Position numbers and translations under genes: made by a program. Below are positions 46,544 through 54,637 of a DNA stretch of 64,000 nt, in pieces. Within the stretch, counting starts at the first letter, position 1, and every line of letters begins with the position of its first letter. Source of the DNA: Spectribacter acetivorans (GTDB taxonomy: Bacteria; Pseudomonadota; Gammaproteobacteria; Nevskiales; Salinisphaeraceae); contig NZ_JAVRHY010000001.1 in NCBI RefSeq assembly GCF_031846305.1, positions 248,001 to 312,000 on the forward strand, in the 5' to 3' direction. The notes under the pieces are model-generated. The model made no database searches and had not been told where the DNA came from. It saw only the letters and a list, made by a program, of their open reading frames with translations.

Positions 46544-47356
46544 TCAGTCCGGGTCGGGACGCAGGCCGGCGAAATCGAACAGGTCGGTATCGGCCAGCTG
46601 TGACGGGGCGATGCGAGTCATCGAGCGGAATATCTGCTCGGTGCGCCCCGGGGCGGTGCGCTCCCAGTCCGCCAGCATCGACTTGATTACCTGCCGCTGC
46701 AGATTGTCCTGCGAGCCGCAGAGATTGCAGGGGATGATGGGGTACTCCTGCAGGGCGGCCCATTTGCCGATATCGCGTTCGGTGCAGTAGGCGAGAGGCC
46801 GGATCACGACGTTGGCACCGTCGTCCGATTTCAGCTTCGGCGGCATCGCGGCCATGCGGCCGCCGAAGAACATGTTCAGGAACAGGGTTTCCACGATGTC
46901 GTCGCGGTGGTGGCCCAGCGCGATCTTGGTGAAGCCGTTTTCCCGGGCGTAGCGGTAGAGGATGCCCCGCCGCAGCCGCGAGCATAGCCCGCACATGGTA
47001 CGGCCTTCCGGCACCTTGTCGGTGACCACGCTGTAGGTGTCCTGCTCGAGAATCTCGTAATCGACGCCGGTATCATCGAGGTAGGCCGGCAGCACGTGCT
47101 CGGGGAAGCCCGGCTGCTTCTGGTCGAGATTCACCGCCCGCAGCTCGAACGACACCGGGGCCTTGGCCTGCAGATGTAAAAGCATGTCGAGCAGGGTGTA
47201 ACTGTCCTTGCCGCCGGACAGGCATACCATCACCCGGTCGCCGTCCTCGATCATCCGGTAGTCGGCAATCGCCTGGCCGGTCAGCCGCCGCAGGCGCTTG
47301 GCCAGCTTGTTGGCATTGACGGACCCGGGCTGAAGCGCGGTGGCGGGCACTGACAT
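46544..47356 (-). CDS. ttcA: tRNA 2-thiocytidine biosynthesis protein TtcA
   Basis: A ~270-residue PP-loop protein that thiolates C32 of some tRNAs. P-loop C-L-S-G-G-K-D-S-Y-T-L, the cluster Cys in C-G-L-C-S-R and the later C-N-L-C-G are conserved; it carries an Fe-S cluster. Start is uncertain: ATG 47356 (chosen) gives M-S-V-P; ATG 47392 and 47419 are in frame and also follow the DCC gene stop. Same strand as the DCC gene. Confidence 0.92.
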   Translation of the reverse strand: MSVPATALQPGSVNANKLAKRLRRLTGQAIADYRMIEDGDRVMVCLSGGKDSYTLLDMLLHLQAKAPVSFELRAVNLDQKQPGFPEHVLPAYLDDTGVDYEILEQDTYSVVTDKVPEGRTMCGLCSRLRRGILYRYARENGFTKIALGHHRDDIVETLFLNMFFGGRMAAMPPKLKSDDGANVVIRPLAYCTERDIGKWAALQEYPIIPCNLCGSQDNLQRQVIKSMLADWERTAPGRTEQIFRSMTRIAPSQLADTDLFDFAGLRPDPD

Positions 47357-47429
47357 GGTCTGGTCGTTCGCGGTGGTCGAATCGGGCGGCATGGTAGCAG
47401 CCGGCTGGTGCGTGAGCATCGGCCCGGCG

Positions 47430-47864
47430 TCAGTCCAGAAAGCGTTCGGCCCGGGCCGGATCGGGCACCAGGCATTGGTCGTGACGCCCGAACCAGCGGT
47501 AGCGGTTGCGGGCCACCCGGTCGTAGACCCAGTCGCGCACCGGCCGCGGTACGGCCCGCAGAACCAGTCCCGCCCGCCACGGCAGGGGGAGCTGCCGCAG
47601 GATATGCAGGAAGGCGGTGGATTTCTGATGGAGCCGGCCGTTGTCCACCACCAGCATGCTCTCGTACTGGTCGGTCGGCAGGTCGTACCAGGCCAGGATC
47701 GCCTGGCCGGCGGGGGATTGCATGGTGGCCAGCCGGAACCGGGCATGGCGGTCGGCCTTCAGCAGCCAGCGCACCCAGGCCGAGCAGAGCCGGCAGACGC
47801 CGTCGAACAGCACCACCCGCTCGCCGGGTGCCAGTCCGGGCGGCAATGCGCCGGATGTGCTCAA
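47430..47864 (-). CDS. DCC family thiol-disulfide oxidoreductase-like protein (DUF393)
   Basis: A ~144-residue protein carrying the family motif L-F-D-G-V-C-R-L-C, the D-x-x-C-x-x-C redox site. The start is probably TTG 47864; no ATG is available in frame between the fpr stop and the conserved domain, and GGAG occurs upstream. Other candidate: TTG 47846. Substrate unknown. Follows fpr by 7 bases. Confidence 0.8.
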   Translation of the reverse strand: MSTSGALPPGLAPGERVVLFDGVCRLCSAWVRWLLKADRHARFRLATMQSPAGQAILAWYDLPTDQYESMLVVDNGRLHQKSTAFLHILRQLPLPWRAGLVLRAVPRPVRDWVYDRVARNRYRWFGRHDQCLVPDPARAERFLD

Positions 47865-47871
47865 CGGGGGT

Positions 47872-48651
47872 TCACTTCTCCACGAAGGCACGTTCGAACA
47901 CGTAATCCCCGACATCACCGATGTGCTTGGCCACCTTGAAATCGCGCGCGTCCAGAATGCTGCGGAACTCGTCCAGCATCGCCTGGCTGCCGCAGATCAT
48001 GGCGCGGTCGCGTGCCGGGTCGAGCGGGGTGTCGAGCCCCAGGTCCGCCTGCAGCTTCCCGCTGGTAACCAGGTCGGTCAGTCGGCCCTCGTTGCGGAAA
48101 GGCTCGCGGGTGACCGTGGGGTAGTAGTGCAACTGGGCCTTGATGATGTCGCCCAGCAGCTCGTGCTGCGGCAGTTCGCGGGTCAGGTAGTCGTGATACG
48201 CCAGATCCCCCACCTCGCGCACGCCGTGGGTGAGCACCACGTTGTCGAAGCGCTCGTAGGTCTCCGGGTCCTTGACGATGGACAGGAACGGCGCAAGCCC
48301 GGTCCCGGTGGCGAACAGATACAGATTGGGCGCCGGATGCAGATCGTGGATCAGCAGCGTGCCGGTGGGCTTGGTGGACAGCAGGATATCGTCACCCGGC
48401 TGGATGTTCTGGAGCCGCGAGGTCAGGGCGCCGTCCGGCACCTTGATGCTGAAGAACTCCAGCGTGTCCTCCCAGTTGGCACTGGCCACCGAGTAGGCCC
48501 GCATCAACGGCTTGTCCTCGACCTCCAGGCCGATCATCAGGAACTGGCCGTTCTCGAACCGCAGGCTCGGGTCCCGCGTGGTGCGGAAGGAGAAAAGGCC
48601 GTCGTTCCAGTGATGAACGTCGAGGACGCGTTCGGTTTGCAGTTTGGGCAT
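47872..48651 (-). CDS. fpr: Ferredoxin-NADP+ reductase
   Basis: A 259-residue Fpr. FAD-binding domain has R-A-Y-S-V-A-S, NADP domain L-F-A-T-G-T-G-L-A-P-F, and the C-terminus V-F-E-R-A-F-V-E-K matches the Azotobacter/Rhodobacter branch where A-F-V-E-K forms the FAD stack. It shuttles electrons between NADPH and ferredoxin. A Fur-like site and -10 lie upstream (48713-48735), which matches known iron/oxidative regulation of fpr. Confidence 0.95.
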   Translation of the reverse strand: MPKLQTERVLDVHHWNDGLFSFRTTRDPSLRFENGQFLMIGLEVEDKPLMRAYSVASANWEDTLEFFSIKVPDGALTSRLQNIQPGDDILLSTKPTGTLLIHDLHPAPNLYLFATGTGLAPFLSIVKDPETYERFDNVVLTHGVREVGDLAYHDYLTRELPQHELLGDIIKAQLHYYPTVTREPFRNEGRLTDLVTSGKLQADLGLDTPLDPARDRAMICGSQAMLDEFRSILDARDFKVAKHIGDVGDYVFERAFVEK

Positions 48652-48712
48652 ATCGGGTCGGGTGGAATCATCCGGAATCGAAATCTCGCGCCGTGGCGCG
48701 GCTCAGCCATCC

Positions 48713-48735
48713 AGTATAACTGAGAATGGTTCTCG
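48713..48735 (-). promoter_or_regulatory. Fur-like box over the fpr promoter
   Basis: A -10 TATACT (complement of 48713-48718) precedes fpr, and TGAGAAT-G-GTTCTCG (48721-48735) overlaps the spacer. The centre is palindromic (GAGAA-TGG-TTCTC). It agrees with the 7-1-7 Fur consensus at 10 of 14 positions. No good -35. Confidence 0.5.
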
Positions 48736-48765
48736 ATTGTAGGGTGGTGCCGGGCGCGGCAGGTC

Positions 48766-49506
48766 CTATCGCAGCTGGAAATTGACCGGCACCACGAGTT
48801 GCAGACGGGCGATGTCCATCTCGTCCGGCATCGCCGGCATGGGGTCGGCGCGGCGGATCATGTCCGCCACCGCTTCGTCGAGCAGCCGCTGGCCCGACTT
48901 TTCGCGGATTTCCCACTCCAGCACCTTGCCCTCGCGGTCGATCACGAAGTAGAGCAACACCTTGCCCTGAATACCCAGCCGCCGGGCCCGGCGCGGGTAC
49001 TCCTTGTGCCGCTCCAGCCACGCCTGCAGCTTGGTGCGGTAATCGGGCGTCGCGTCCGCCACCCCGCCGGTGGCGCCGGCGGTGGTTTCGGGGGCCTCCT
49101 GTTCGGCGGGCGTCGAGTCCTCCGGCGGCGGTGAACTGCGTGGTGGTGGCGGAGGCGCGGGTTCCGGCTCGGGTCGGGGCTCCGGTTCGGGCTCGGGCAC
49201 CGGCGTGGGCTCGGGCTCCGGCTCTGGCTCTGGCTCTGGTTCGGGCTCTGGTTCGGGCTCCGGTTCCGGTTCCGGTTCCGGTTCCGGTTCCGGCTCGGGC
49301 TCGGGCTCCGGCTCCGGCTCCGGCTCGGGTTCCTCGACCGGCTCCGGCGCCGGTTTGGGCGCCAGCGCCACCGTGATGGCCCTGGCCCCCTCGTCGACTG
49401 CCTGTGGCTCGGGCGGGGCGTTGACCAGACGCAGGAACAGCCCGACATGCACGGCGGCGGCCACCGCCAGCACAACCCCCCATTGCTGCCAGCCGGGTCG
49501 CGTCAT
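48766..49506 (-). CDS. tonB: TonB energy transducer
   Basis: A 246-residue TonB: N-terminal anchor (V-V-L-A-V-A-A-A-V-H-V-G-L-F-L) with the S/H-type helix face, a very long Glu-Pro tract at about 55-110 that spans the periplasm, and a C-terminal TonB domain (R-A-R-R-L-G-I-Q-G-K-V-L-L-Y-F-V-I-D, W-E-I-R-E-K-S-G). It transmits proton-motive force via ExbB-ExbD to outer-membrane receptors. ATG 49506 overlaps the preceding exbD stop by four bases. No receptor gene lies next to it. Confidence 0.95.
   Translation of the reverse strand: MTRPGWQQWGVVLAVAAAVHVGLFLRLVNAPPEPQAVDEGARAITVALAPKPAPEPVEEPEPEPEPEPEPEPEPEPEPEPEPEPEPEPEPEPEPEPEPEPTPVPEPEPEPRPEPEPAPPPPPRSSPPPEDSTPAEQEAPETTAGATGGVADATPDYRTKLQAWLERHKEYPRRARRLGIQGKVLLYFVIDREGKVLEWEIREKSGQRLLDEAVADMIRRADPMPAMPDEMDIARLQLVVPVNFQLR
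49158..49335 (-). repeat. Hexanucleotide tract coding the TonB Glu-Pro rod
   Basis: The minus strand carries some 25-30 Glu-Pro codon pairs as near-tandem six-base units (GAGCCC, GAACCA, GAACCG types), with two interruptions by T-P-V-P and R-P. Such tracts can gain or lose units by slippage. The reverse strand reads as a Gly-Ser run. Confidence 0.85.
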
Positions 49507-49901
49507 TCGCCGCGATGCACGGTCAGCAGCCGAATCCGGGGAATGCCCGCTGCCCGGATATCGGACAGCAACTCGGTCAGCTCGGCCGCCGGCAGGCCCG
49601 AGTCGGCCTTCACCTGCAGCAGGGTATCGCCCTCGCGCTCGCGCAGCCGCGCGGTCAGCGCCGCCCGCTCGAGCGTGTCCCCGCCCAGTGCCAGCTCCCC
49701 ATCCGCGCTGATCGCCAGCACGTGGTTGTCCGGATTGCTGCCGTCGGCATGCTCGGTACCCGGCGGCTCCACCTCGAACGGCGCCCGCGTATGCAGCGCC
49801 CCCGCCACCATGAAGAAGATCAGCAGCAGGAACACGATATTGATCAGCGGAAGAATGTTTTCCTCCGTATCCCGGCGTCGTTGCGGCAGCGGTAGCAGCA
49901 T
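49503..49901 (-). CDS. exbD2: ExbD/TolR-like protein, second paralogue, lacking the membrane Asp
   Basis: A 132-residue biopolymer-transport protein with one N-terminal helix and a periplasmic domain. The conserved proton-channel Asp of ExbD (P-L-I-D-V-V) is Asn21 here: L-P-L-I-N-I-V-F-L-L-L-I-F-F. All other family features are normal, including L-L-Q-V-K-A-D-S. Overlaps tonB start (ATGA) and shares one base with exbD1. Without the Asp, proton conduction by this subunit alone is unlikely; a mixed assembly with exbD1 is possible. Confidence 0.9.
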   Translation of the reverse strand: MLLPLPQRRRDTEENILPLINIVFLLLIFFMVAGALHTRAPFEVEPPGTEHADGSNPDNHVLAISADGELALGGDTLERAALTARLREREGDTLLQVKADSGLPAAELTELLSDIRAAGIPRIRLLTVHRGE

Positions 49902-50296
49902 CAGCGCCCCTGTCCCAGCCCCAGGGCCTCGATGCCGGCCCCGGCCAGCGCATCGAACGCCGCCACCGTCGGGCCCAGCGTCACCCCGGCATCGGGCTCG
50001 ACCACCACCGCCGAGGCCTCGCCCGATTCTATACGGGCCTGCATCAGCGCCGCCGCCTCGGCGGGGTCTTCATACACCCCGCCGTCGTAGCGGATCGAGC
50101 CATCGGCCAGCACCGTCACCGTGATCGGCGGCGGCGTATCCCGATCCGCGGGCGTGCTGCCCGTGGCCAGCTCGATGCCCCGCCAGTCCAGTAGACTCGA
50201 GGCCAGCATGAAGAACACCAGCAGAATGAACACCACATCGATGAGCGGGGTCAGGCCGATGCGGTGCGCCCGCCGGGGCGCGACCTCAATGTGCAT
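49901..50296 (-). CDS. exbD1: Biopolymer transport protein ExbD
   Basis: A 131-residue ExbD with the essential Asp20 in L-T-P-L-I-D-V-V-F-I-L-L-V-F-F. The periplasmic domain has D-R-D-T-P-P-P-I and V-V-V-E-P-D-A-G-V. It forms with ExbB the proton channel energising TonB. Overlaps the exbB end by 11 bases and the exbD2 start by one, so translation is coupled. Confidence 0.93.
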   Translation of the reverse strand: MHIEVAPRRAHRIGLTPLIDVVFILLVFFMLASSLLDWRGIELATGSTPADRDTPPPITVTVLADGSIRYDGGVYEDPAEAAALMQARIESGEASAVVVEPDAGVTLGPTVAAFDALAGAGIEALGLGQGR

Positions 50297-50987
50297 GGGC
50301 GGCCTGGTCTCCCGTGCCCGCGGGGGCCTCGGCGGTGTCGCTGCCCAGCCCGGCCTGCTGGGTGAACAGCCGGGTCAGCGCGTCCTGCATGTCCTCGTGC
50401 AGGCACTCCACGCGCCGCTCCAGGTAATTCAGCGCCGCCACCGCGGGGATGGCCACCACCAGGCCCACGGCGGTGGTCAGCAGGGCCTCCCAGATGCCCC
50501 CCGACAGCACCGCCGGATTGACCTGGCTGCCGGCATTCTCCAGCTCGCGGAAGGCCTCGATCATGCCCATCACCGTGCCCAGCAGGCCCAGCAGGGGCGA
50601 CAGGGTGCCGATCACCTCCAGCGGGCGGAAGTGGGCGCGCAGGGCGCTGAGGTCGCGGGCGCCCACCCGGGCGGCTTCCTCGCGCACCAGCGCCGGGTCC
50701 ACCCCGGCGCGCAGACCGCGCATGGTGGTGGCCAGGGCCCGGGCGATGGGATTGCGCCGGCCCTCGAGGGTGTCCAGGGCCGCCGGGGCCCGCCCGGCCT
50801 GCCAGTCGGCCAGGGCCGGCTCGATGAACGACCGGTCCCCCAGCCGCACGCTGGCAAACTGCCAGAGCTTCAACAGCACAATCGCCAGGCCGAATACCGA
50901 TAGCACGCCCAGGACGGCGACGACCGGGCCGCCCAGACTCAGAAGTTCGAATGCGGCGCTCGGATCGAGCCAGCCGGAAGGTTGCAT
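50286..50987 (-). CDS. exbB: ExbB/MotA/TolQ proton channel protein
   Basis: A 233-residue protein of the MotA/TolQ/ExbB family. First helix L-G-G-P-V-V-A-V-L-G-V-L; conserved L-E-V-I-G-T-L-S-P-L-L-G-L-L-G-T-V-M-G-M and T-T-A-V-G-L-V-V-A-I-P-A-V. ATG 50987 has GAGGCG seven bases upstream. First gene of exbB-exbD1-exbD2-tonB. Promoter overlapped by a Fur-like site at 51061-51079. Confidence 0.94.
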   Translation of the reverse strand: MQPSGWLDPSAAFELLSLGGPVVAVLGVLSVFGLAIVLLKLWQFASVRLGDRSFIEPALADWQAGRAPAALDTLEGRRNPIARALATTMRGLRAGVDPALVREEAARVGARDLSALRAHFRPLEVIGTLSPLLGLLGTVMGMIEAFRELENAGSQVNPAVLSGGIWEALLTTAVGLVVAIPAVAALNYLERRVECLHEDMQDALTRLFTQQAGLGSDTAEAPAGTGDQAAHAH

Positions 50988-51038
50988 AACGCGCCTCGCC
51001 TTATTGCCTGCATGCACAGTCGGATTGATCAGCCGCGC

Positions 51039-51079
51039 AGTATGCCCAACCGTGTCGGTTAATGCGAATCATTGCCATT
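51039..51079 (-). promoter_or_regulatory. exbB promoter with Fur-like box
   Basis: A 19-base palindrome AATGCGAATCATTGCCATT (51061-51079) pairs at seven of nine positions around a central C, and the TG-AAT-n-ATT-CA pattern agrees with the Fur consensus at 10 of 14. A minus-strand -10 CATACT (51039-51044) and a partial -35 TTCGCA (51063-51068, 18-base spacer) place the box over the promoter, as expected for iron repression of TonB genes. Confidence 0.6.
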
Positions 51080-51322
51080 TGATCGGATACGCCCTTGCAC
51101 CGCGACCGCGCCCCGTGATCGCGCCGATTGCCGGCTGCTGGCGCAGCGGCTGCCCCCGCCACCCGGCGTTGGTGCGACTACAACACCAGACCGGGCCGTG
51201 ATTCCGGGGTTCCTGCCGCTCTGGCGTGGTGTTTGCAGCAGCTGGTGTCGAGCATGGCGCGGGTGACGCGCCGGGCTCCTCTCCCGCTCGGGGGCCTCTC
51301 ACGAGGTTCTGACATTGCGGTT

Positions 51323-51355
51323 CCGGGCGGGTCGTTCGACCTGCCCGGTTTTCTA
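51323..51355 (+). terminator. Orphan plus-strand rho-independent terminator
   Basis: Stem CCGGGCGGGTC / GACCTGCCCGG with GTTC loop and one G-T mismatch, followed by TTTTCTAT. It points along the plus strand, but no plus-strand protein gene ends upstream. On the minus strand no T-run follows. It may end an unannotated RNA starting near the Fur region. Confidence 0.7.
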
Positions 51356-51373
51356 TCGATCGAGACTCGCTTC

Positions 51374-53002
51374 TCAGGCGCCGACGGCCTGTGCCATCTC
51401 CGGCGCCTGGCTGGCACGCTCCTCGGCAATCATCGCGGCGCAGCGCATGCCGATCATGATGGCTGCCGCGTTGGTGTTGCCGGCGACCAGGGTCGGCATG
51501 ATCGAGGCATCGGCCACCCGCAGGCCTTCAACACCGTGCACCCGCAGCCGCTCGTCGACCACCGCCTGGTCGTCCCGCCCCATGCGGCAGCTGCCCACCG
51601 GGTGGTAGATGGTTTCGGCCTTCTGCCGGATGAAGGCGCGCACCTCGGCGTCGGACTCGACCGACTCGCCGGGCAGCATCTCCTTCTTGTAATGGCGCGC
51701 GAAGGGGCCGCTGCGGAGAATCTCGCGGCCGATGCGAAAGCCCCGCACCAGCGTGTCCAGGTCTCGCTCGTCGCTCAGATAGTTGGCCTCGATGCGCGGC
51801 GTATCGAAGGGGTTGGCGCTGTTCAGGCCGATGCGGCCGCGCGAGTGGGGCCGCAGCGCGCAAGCGTGCAGCGACACGCCGTGGCCATAGGGCAGCTTGC
51901 GGGCATGGTCCTGCAGCAGCGCGGTGATGAAATGGAACTGCACATCGGGTGTATCCAGGTCGTCTCGGGTGCGCACGAAGGCCCCGGCCTCGGCCGCATT
52001 GGAAGCGAACAGCCCCTTCTTGTGGAACGCGTACTGCCAGGCTGCGATCAGGCTGCGGGGAATGGCTAATGCCGCCACCGCCAGCCCGTGGCGGGTGCGG
52101 GTGCGCAGGTTGATCATCACGTCCAGATGATCCTGCAGGTTGGCGCCGACCCCGGGCAGTTCCTGCCGGATCGGTATGTTCTGGGCGTCCAGCTCGGCGC
52201 GCGGGCCCAGGCCGGACAGCATCAACAGCTGCGGTGACTGCACCGCCCCGGCCGCCACGATCACCTCTGCCGCGGCCGCAGCCCGGCGCGTGTCGCCCCC
52301 CTGGCGATAGCGCACGCCGCAAGCACGCCGGCCGTCGAACTCGATGGCGGTGGCGTGGGCGCCGGTCAGGACGGTGAGATTCGGCCGGGCCATCACGCTC
52401 GGGCCCAGATGGGCGGCGGCACTACTCCACCGCCGGCCTTCGCGGATGGTGCACTGGTACCAGCCGGCGCCTTCCTGGGTGGCGCCGTTGAAGTCCGGAT
52501 TGGTCGGGATGCCGGTTTCGGTGCAGGCCTCGATGAACGTCTGTGACAGCGGATTGCGGTAGCGCGGATCGCTGACCGTCAGCGGGCCGCCGACCCCGTG
52601 ATAGTCATCCGCGCCGCGTTCGTTATCTTCCATCGCCCGGAACGCGGGCAGCACGTCCTGCCAGCCCCAGCCGCGATTGCCCAGTGCTGCCCAGTGATCG
52701 TAGTCGCGGGCATGGCCGCGGATGTAGATCATGCCGTTCATGCTTGATGAGCCCCCCAGCATCCTGCCGCGGGGCCAGAACAGGCGACGGTTGTCCAGGG
52801 CGGGTTCGGGGGCGGTGTCGAATGCCCAGTTGCGGGTCTTGCCGCGCAGCAGGAACATCGTGCCGGCCGGCCAGTGCACCCAGGGGCGATTGTCGCGCGG
52901 CCCGGCTTCCAGCAGGCAGATGCGGCTGTGGCCGTCGGCGCTCAGATGGGCGGCCAGGGCGCAGCCGGCCGAGCCGGCGCCGACGATGACGTAATCGTAC
53001 AT
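51374..53002 (-). CDS. GMC-family FAD oxidoreductase (choline/alcohol dehydrogenase-like)
   Basis: A 542-residue flavoenzyme. The FAD motif is Y-V-I-V-G-A-G-S-A-G-C, then the GMC signatures G-G-S-S-S-M-N-G-M-I-Y-I-R-G and G-A-V-Q-S-P-Q-L-L-M-L-S-G-L-G; the catalytic His pair region is H-P-V-G-S-C-R-M-G and G-N-T-N-A-A-A. It oxidises an alcohol (choline, polyethylene glycol or an aliphatic alcohol are known substrates); specificity is not readable. The terminator-like hairpin lies just beyond it. No betaine genes flank it. Confidence 0.9.
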   Translation of the reverse strand: MYDYVIVGAGSAGCALAAHLSADGHSRICLLEAGPRDNRPWVHWPAGTMFLLRGKTRNWAFDTAPEPALDNRRLFWPRGRMLGGSSSMNGMIYIRGHARDYDHWAALGNRGWGWQDVLPAFRAMEDNERGADDYHGVGGPLTVSDPRYRNPLSQTFIEACTETGIPTNPDFNGATQEGAGWYQCTIREGRRWSSAAAHLGPSVMARPNLTVLTGAHATAIEFDGRRACGVRYRQGGDTRRAAAAAEVIVAAGAVQSPQLLMLSGLGPRAELDAQNIPIRQELPGVGANLQDHLDVMINLRTRTRHGLAVAALAIPRSLIAAWQYAFHKKGLFASNAAEAGAFVRTRDDLDTPDVQFHFITALLQDHARKLPYGHGVSLHACALRPHSRGRIGLNSANPFDTPRIEANYLSDERDLDTLVRGFRIGREILRSGPFARHYKKEMLPGESVESDAEVRAFIRQKAETIYHPVGSCRMGRDDQAVVDERLRVHGVEGLRVADASIMPTLVAGNTNAAAIMIGMRCAAMIAEERASQAPEMAQAVGA

Positions 53003-53074
53003 GGCGTGGGCATGCTCCTCGGAATCGACAGGCCCCGGTTTATAGCATGCGACAGTCCCCGCCTGCCGGGGCGG

Positions 53075-54637
53075 TCAGAAGCGGCTGTCCAGCCACGGCA
53101 GGTCGGGCGGCTTCTCGCCCGGGGCGTCGATCAGGCGCCGGATCAGCAGGCTGCCGTCCAGCCGGTAGAGGTCTATCAGCGCCTGCCGGTAGGCCAGGAA
53201 TGCGTCCGCCCGGTCGAGCTGGGCGGCCAGCAGGTCACGCTGAGCCTGGGCCACCAGCAGGGAGGTGGAACGCCCGACCTCGAAGCGGGCCTGTTCGGCT
53301 TCCAGGGTTTCTTCCTGCAGGGCCAGGGTGGCGGCGGTGGCGTCGATCTGGGCCGCGGCGCGGCGAGCCTCGATCACCGCGTTGCGGACTTCCGCACTGA
53401 TCAGCCGGCCCAGATTGGCCAGGCTCGCTTCGGCCTGGACCACCTCGCGCCGGGCCCGGAGGTCCTCCGCATCGGCGGCGCGGTTGCCCAGGGGATACTC
53501 GAATTCCAGCGCGGCGGACAGATCATAGGTGTCGCCGCTGTCGACCTGGCTGTAGGCCTCGCCGAAGCTGTCGGAAAAACCGGTCTGGCCCAGGGTGACG
53601 AACAGGTCCAGCCGCGGCAGCAGGCCGTTGCGGGTGGCCACCACCTGCAGTTCGTTGCGGGCCAGCAGCAGTCGGGCCTCGTTGATCTCGGGCCGGCGGG
53701 CCAGGGCCAGGTCGATGTGCTCGGCGGCAACCGGGTCGTCGCCCGGGGTGAATTCCACCTCGCTGGCCAGCCGGATGTCGCGTTCGCCGTCCTGCTGGCC
53801 CGGCGGGTTGATCTGTCGCAGCAGGCTGGCCTTCAGCCGCTCCGCCTCGGCCCGGCCGTCGATCAGTGCCTGCCGGCGGCGGGCCACTTCCGCCTTCACC
53901 GCGGCCAGCTCCGTGCGGGCCACGGTGCCGGCCTCGATGCGTTGCCGGGCCTGTTCCACCTGCCGCTCGGCCAGTTCCAGCGACGATTCCAGAATGCGGA
54001 TGCGCTCGCGCGCGCCCAGATACTGCCAGTAGGTACGTTCCACCTCGGCCACCAGCGTGGCCACGAAACCACGCAACTGATAGGCGCTGGCGGCGACGTC
54101 GGTACGGGCCTGGCGCAGGGCTACCAGGTTGGTGCCGATGCCGGCGCCGCGCAGCAGCGCCTGGGTCAGCGTCAGACCCACCCGGGCGCCGGCCTGGGTG
54201 GGGGCGCGGTTGGACTCGAACTTGTCCTGCGAAACGGACAATTCGACGTCGGTACCGGTGGGGAAGTACTGGCGCAGCCCCACCGCCGCCGATTTGGTGT
54301 CGCGTTCGATCAGCAGATTCTCGTTGGTGTTGGCGAACTGCTGCTGGCTGACTTCGGCCCCGATACTGGCGCTGGCGAACACACTGGGGTCGAAGCGCGC
54401 CCGTTCGACATCGGCGAAGGTGCCGGCGATTACCGGGTTCTGGCGTTCGGCCAGCAGTTCCGGGTTGGCCTGCAGGGCCAGGGCCACGGCCTCTTCCACC
54501 GAAAGTTCGAGCGGTCCGGTAACCGGCGCGTCCACCGTCTGGGGCGGGGCCACGGTGTTGTCGGGCTCGATGCCCTGGGCGGTGGCTGCCAGGAAAAGAC
54601 TGCCGAACAGACCGGTGAGGAAAGTGAAACGACGCAT
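53075..54637 (-). CDS. TolC-family outer membrane efflux protein
   Basis: A 520-residue outer-membrane protein: signal R-F-T-F-L-T-G-L-F-G-S-L-F-L-A, then two long helical repeats typical of OEP, including A-L-A-L-Q-A-N-P-E-L-L-A and N-P/D-L-A-x-A-type repeats. It forms the trimeric exit duct. Its ATG shares one base with the RND stop (TAATG). Third gene of the MFP-RND-OMP operon. Confidence 0.92.
   Translation of the reverse strand: MRRFTFLTGLFGSLFLAATAQGIEPDNTVAPPQTVDAPVTGPLELSVEEAVALALQANPELLAERQNPVIAGTFADVERARFDPSVFASASIGAEVSQQQFANTNENLLIERDTKSAAVGLRQYFPTGTDVELSVSQDKFESNRAPTQAGARVGLTLTQALLRGAGIGTNLVALRQARTDVAASAYQLRGFVATLVAEVERTYWQYLGARERIRILESSLELAERQVEQARQRIEAGTVARTELAAVKAEVARRRQALIDGRAEAERLKASLLRQINPPGQQDGERDIRLASEVEFTPGDDPVAAEHIDLALARRPEINEARLLLARNELQVVATRNGLLPRLDLFVTLGQTGFSDSFGEAYSQVDSGDTYDLSAALEFEYPLGNRAADAEDLRARREVVQAEASLANLGRLISAEVRNAVIEARRAAAQIDATAATLALQEETLEAEQARFEVGRSTSLLVAQAQRDLLAAQLDRADAFLAYRQALIDLYRLDGSLLIRRLIDAPGEKPPDLPWLDSRF

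Noticed and set aside
49158..49335. Regular short repeats that could suggest a CRISPR array
   Set aside because: Units are six bases, contiguous and coding; there are no spacers and no cas genes in the window.
49070..49711. Gly-Ser-repeat protein on the plus strand over tonB
   Set aside because: It is the reverse complement of the Glu-Pro tract; no start signals and TonB domain is certain.
51128..52069. Plus-strand frame overlapping the start of the orphan-terminator region and the GMC gene
   Set aside because: Most of it is antisense to the GMC gene; no convincing start. The orphan terminator is reported separately as a possible RNA end.
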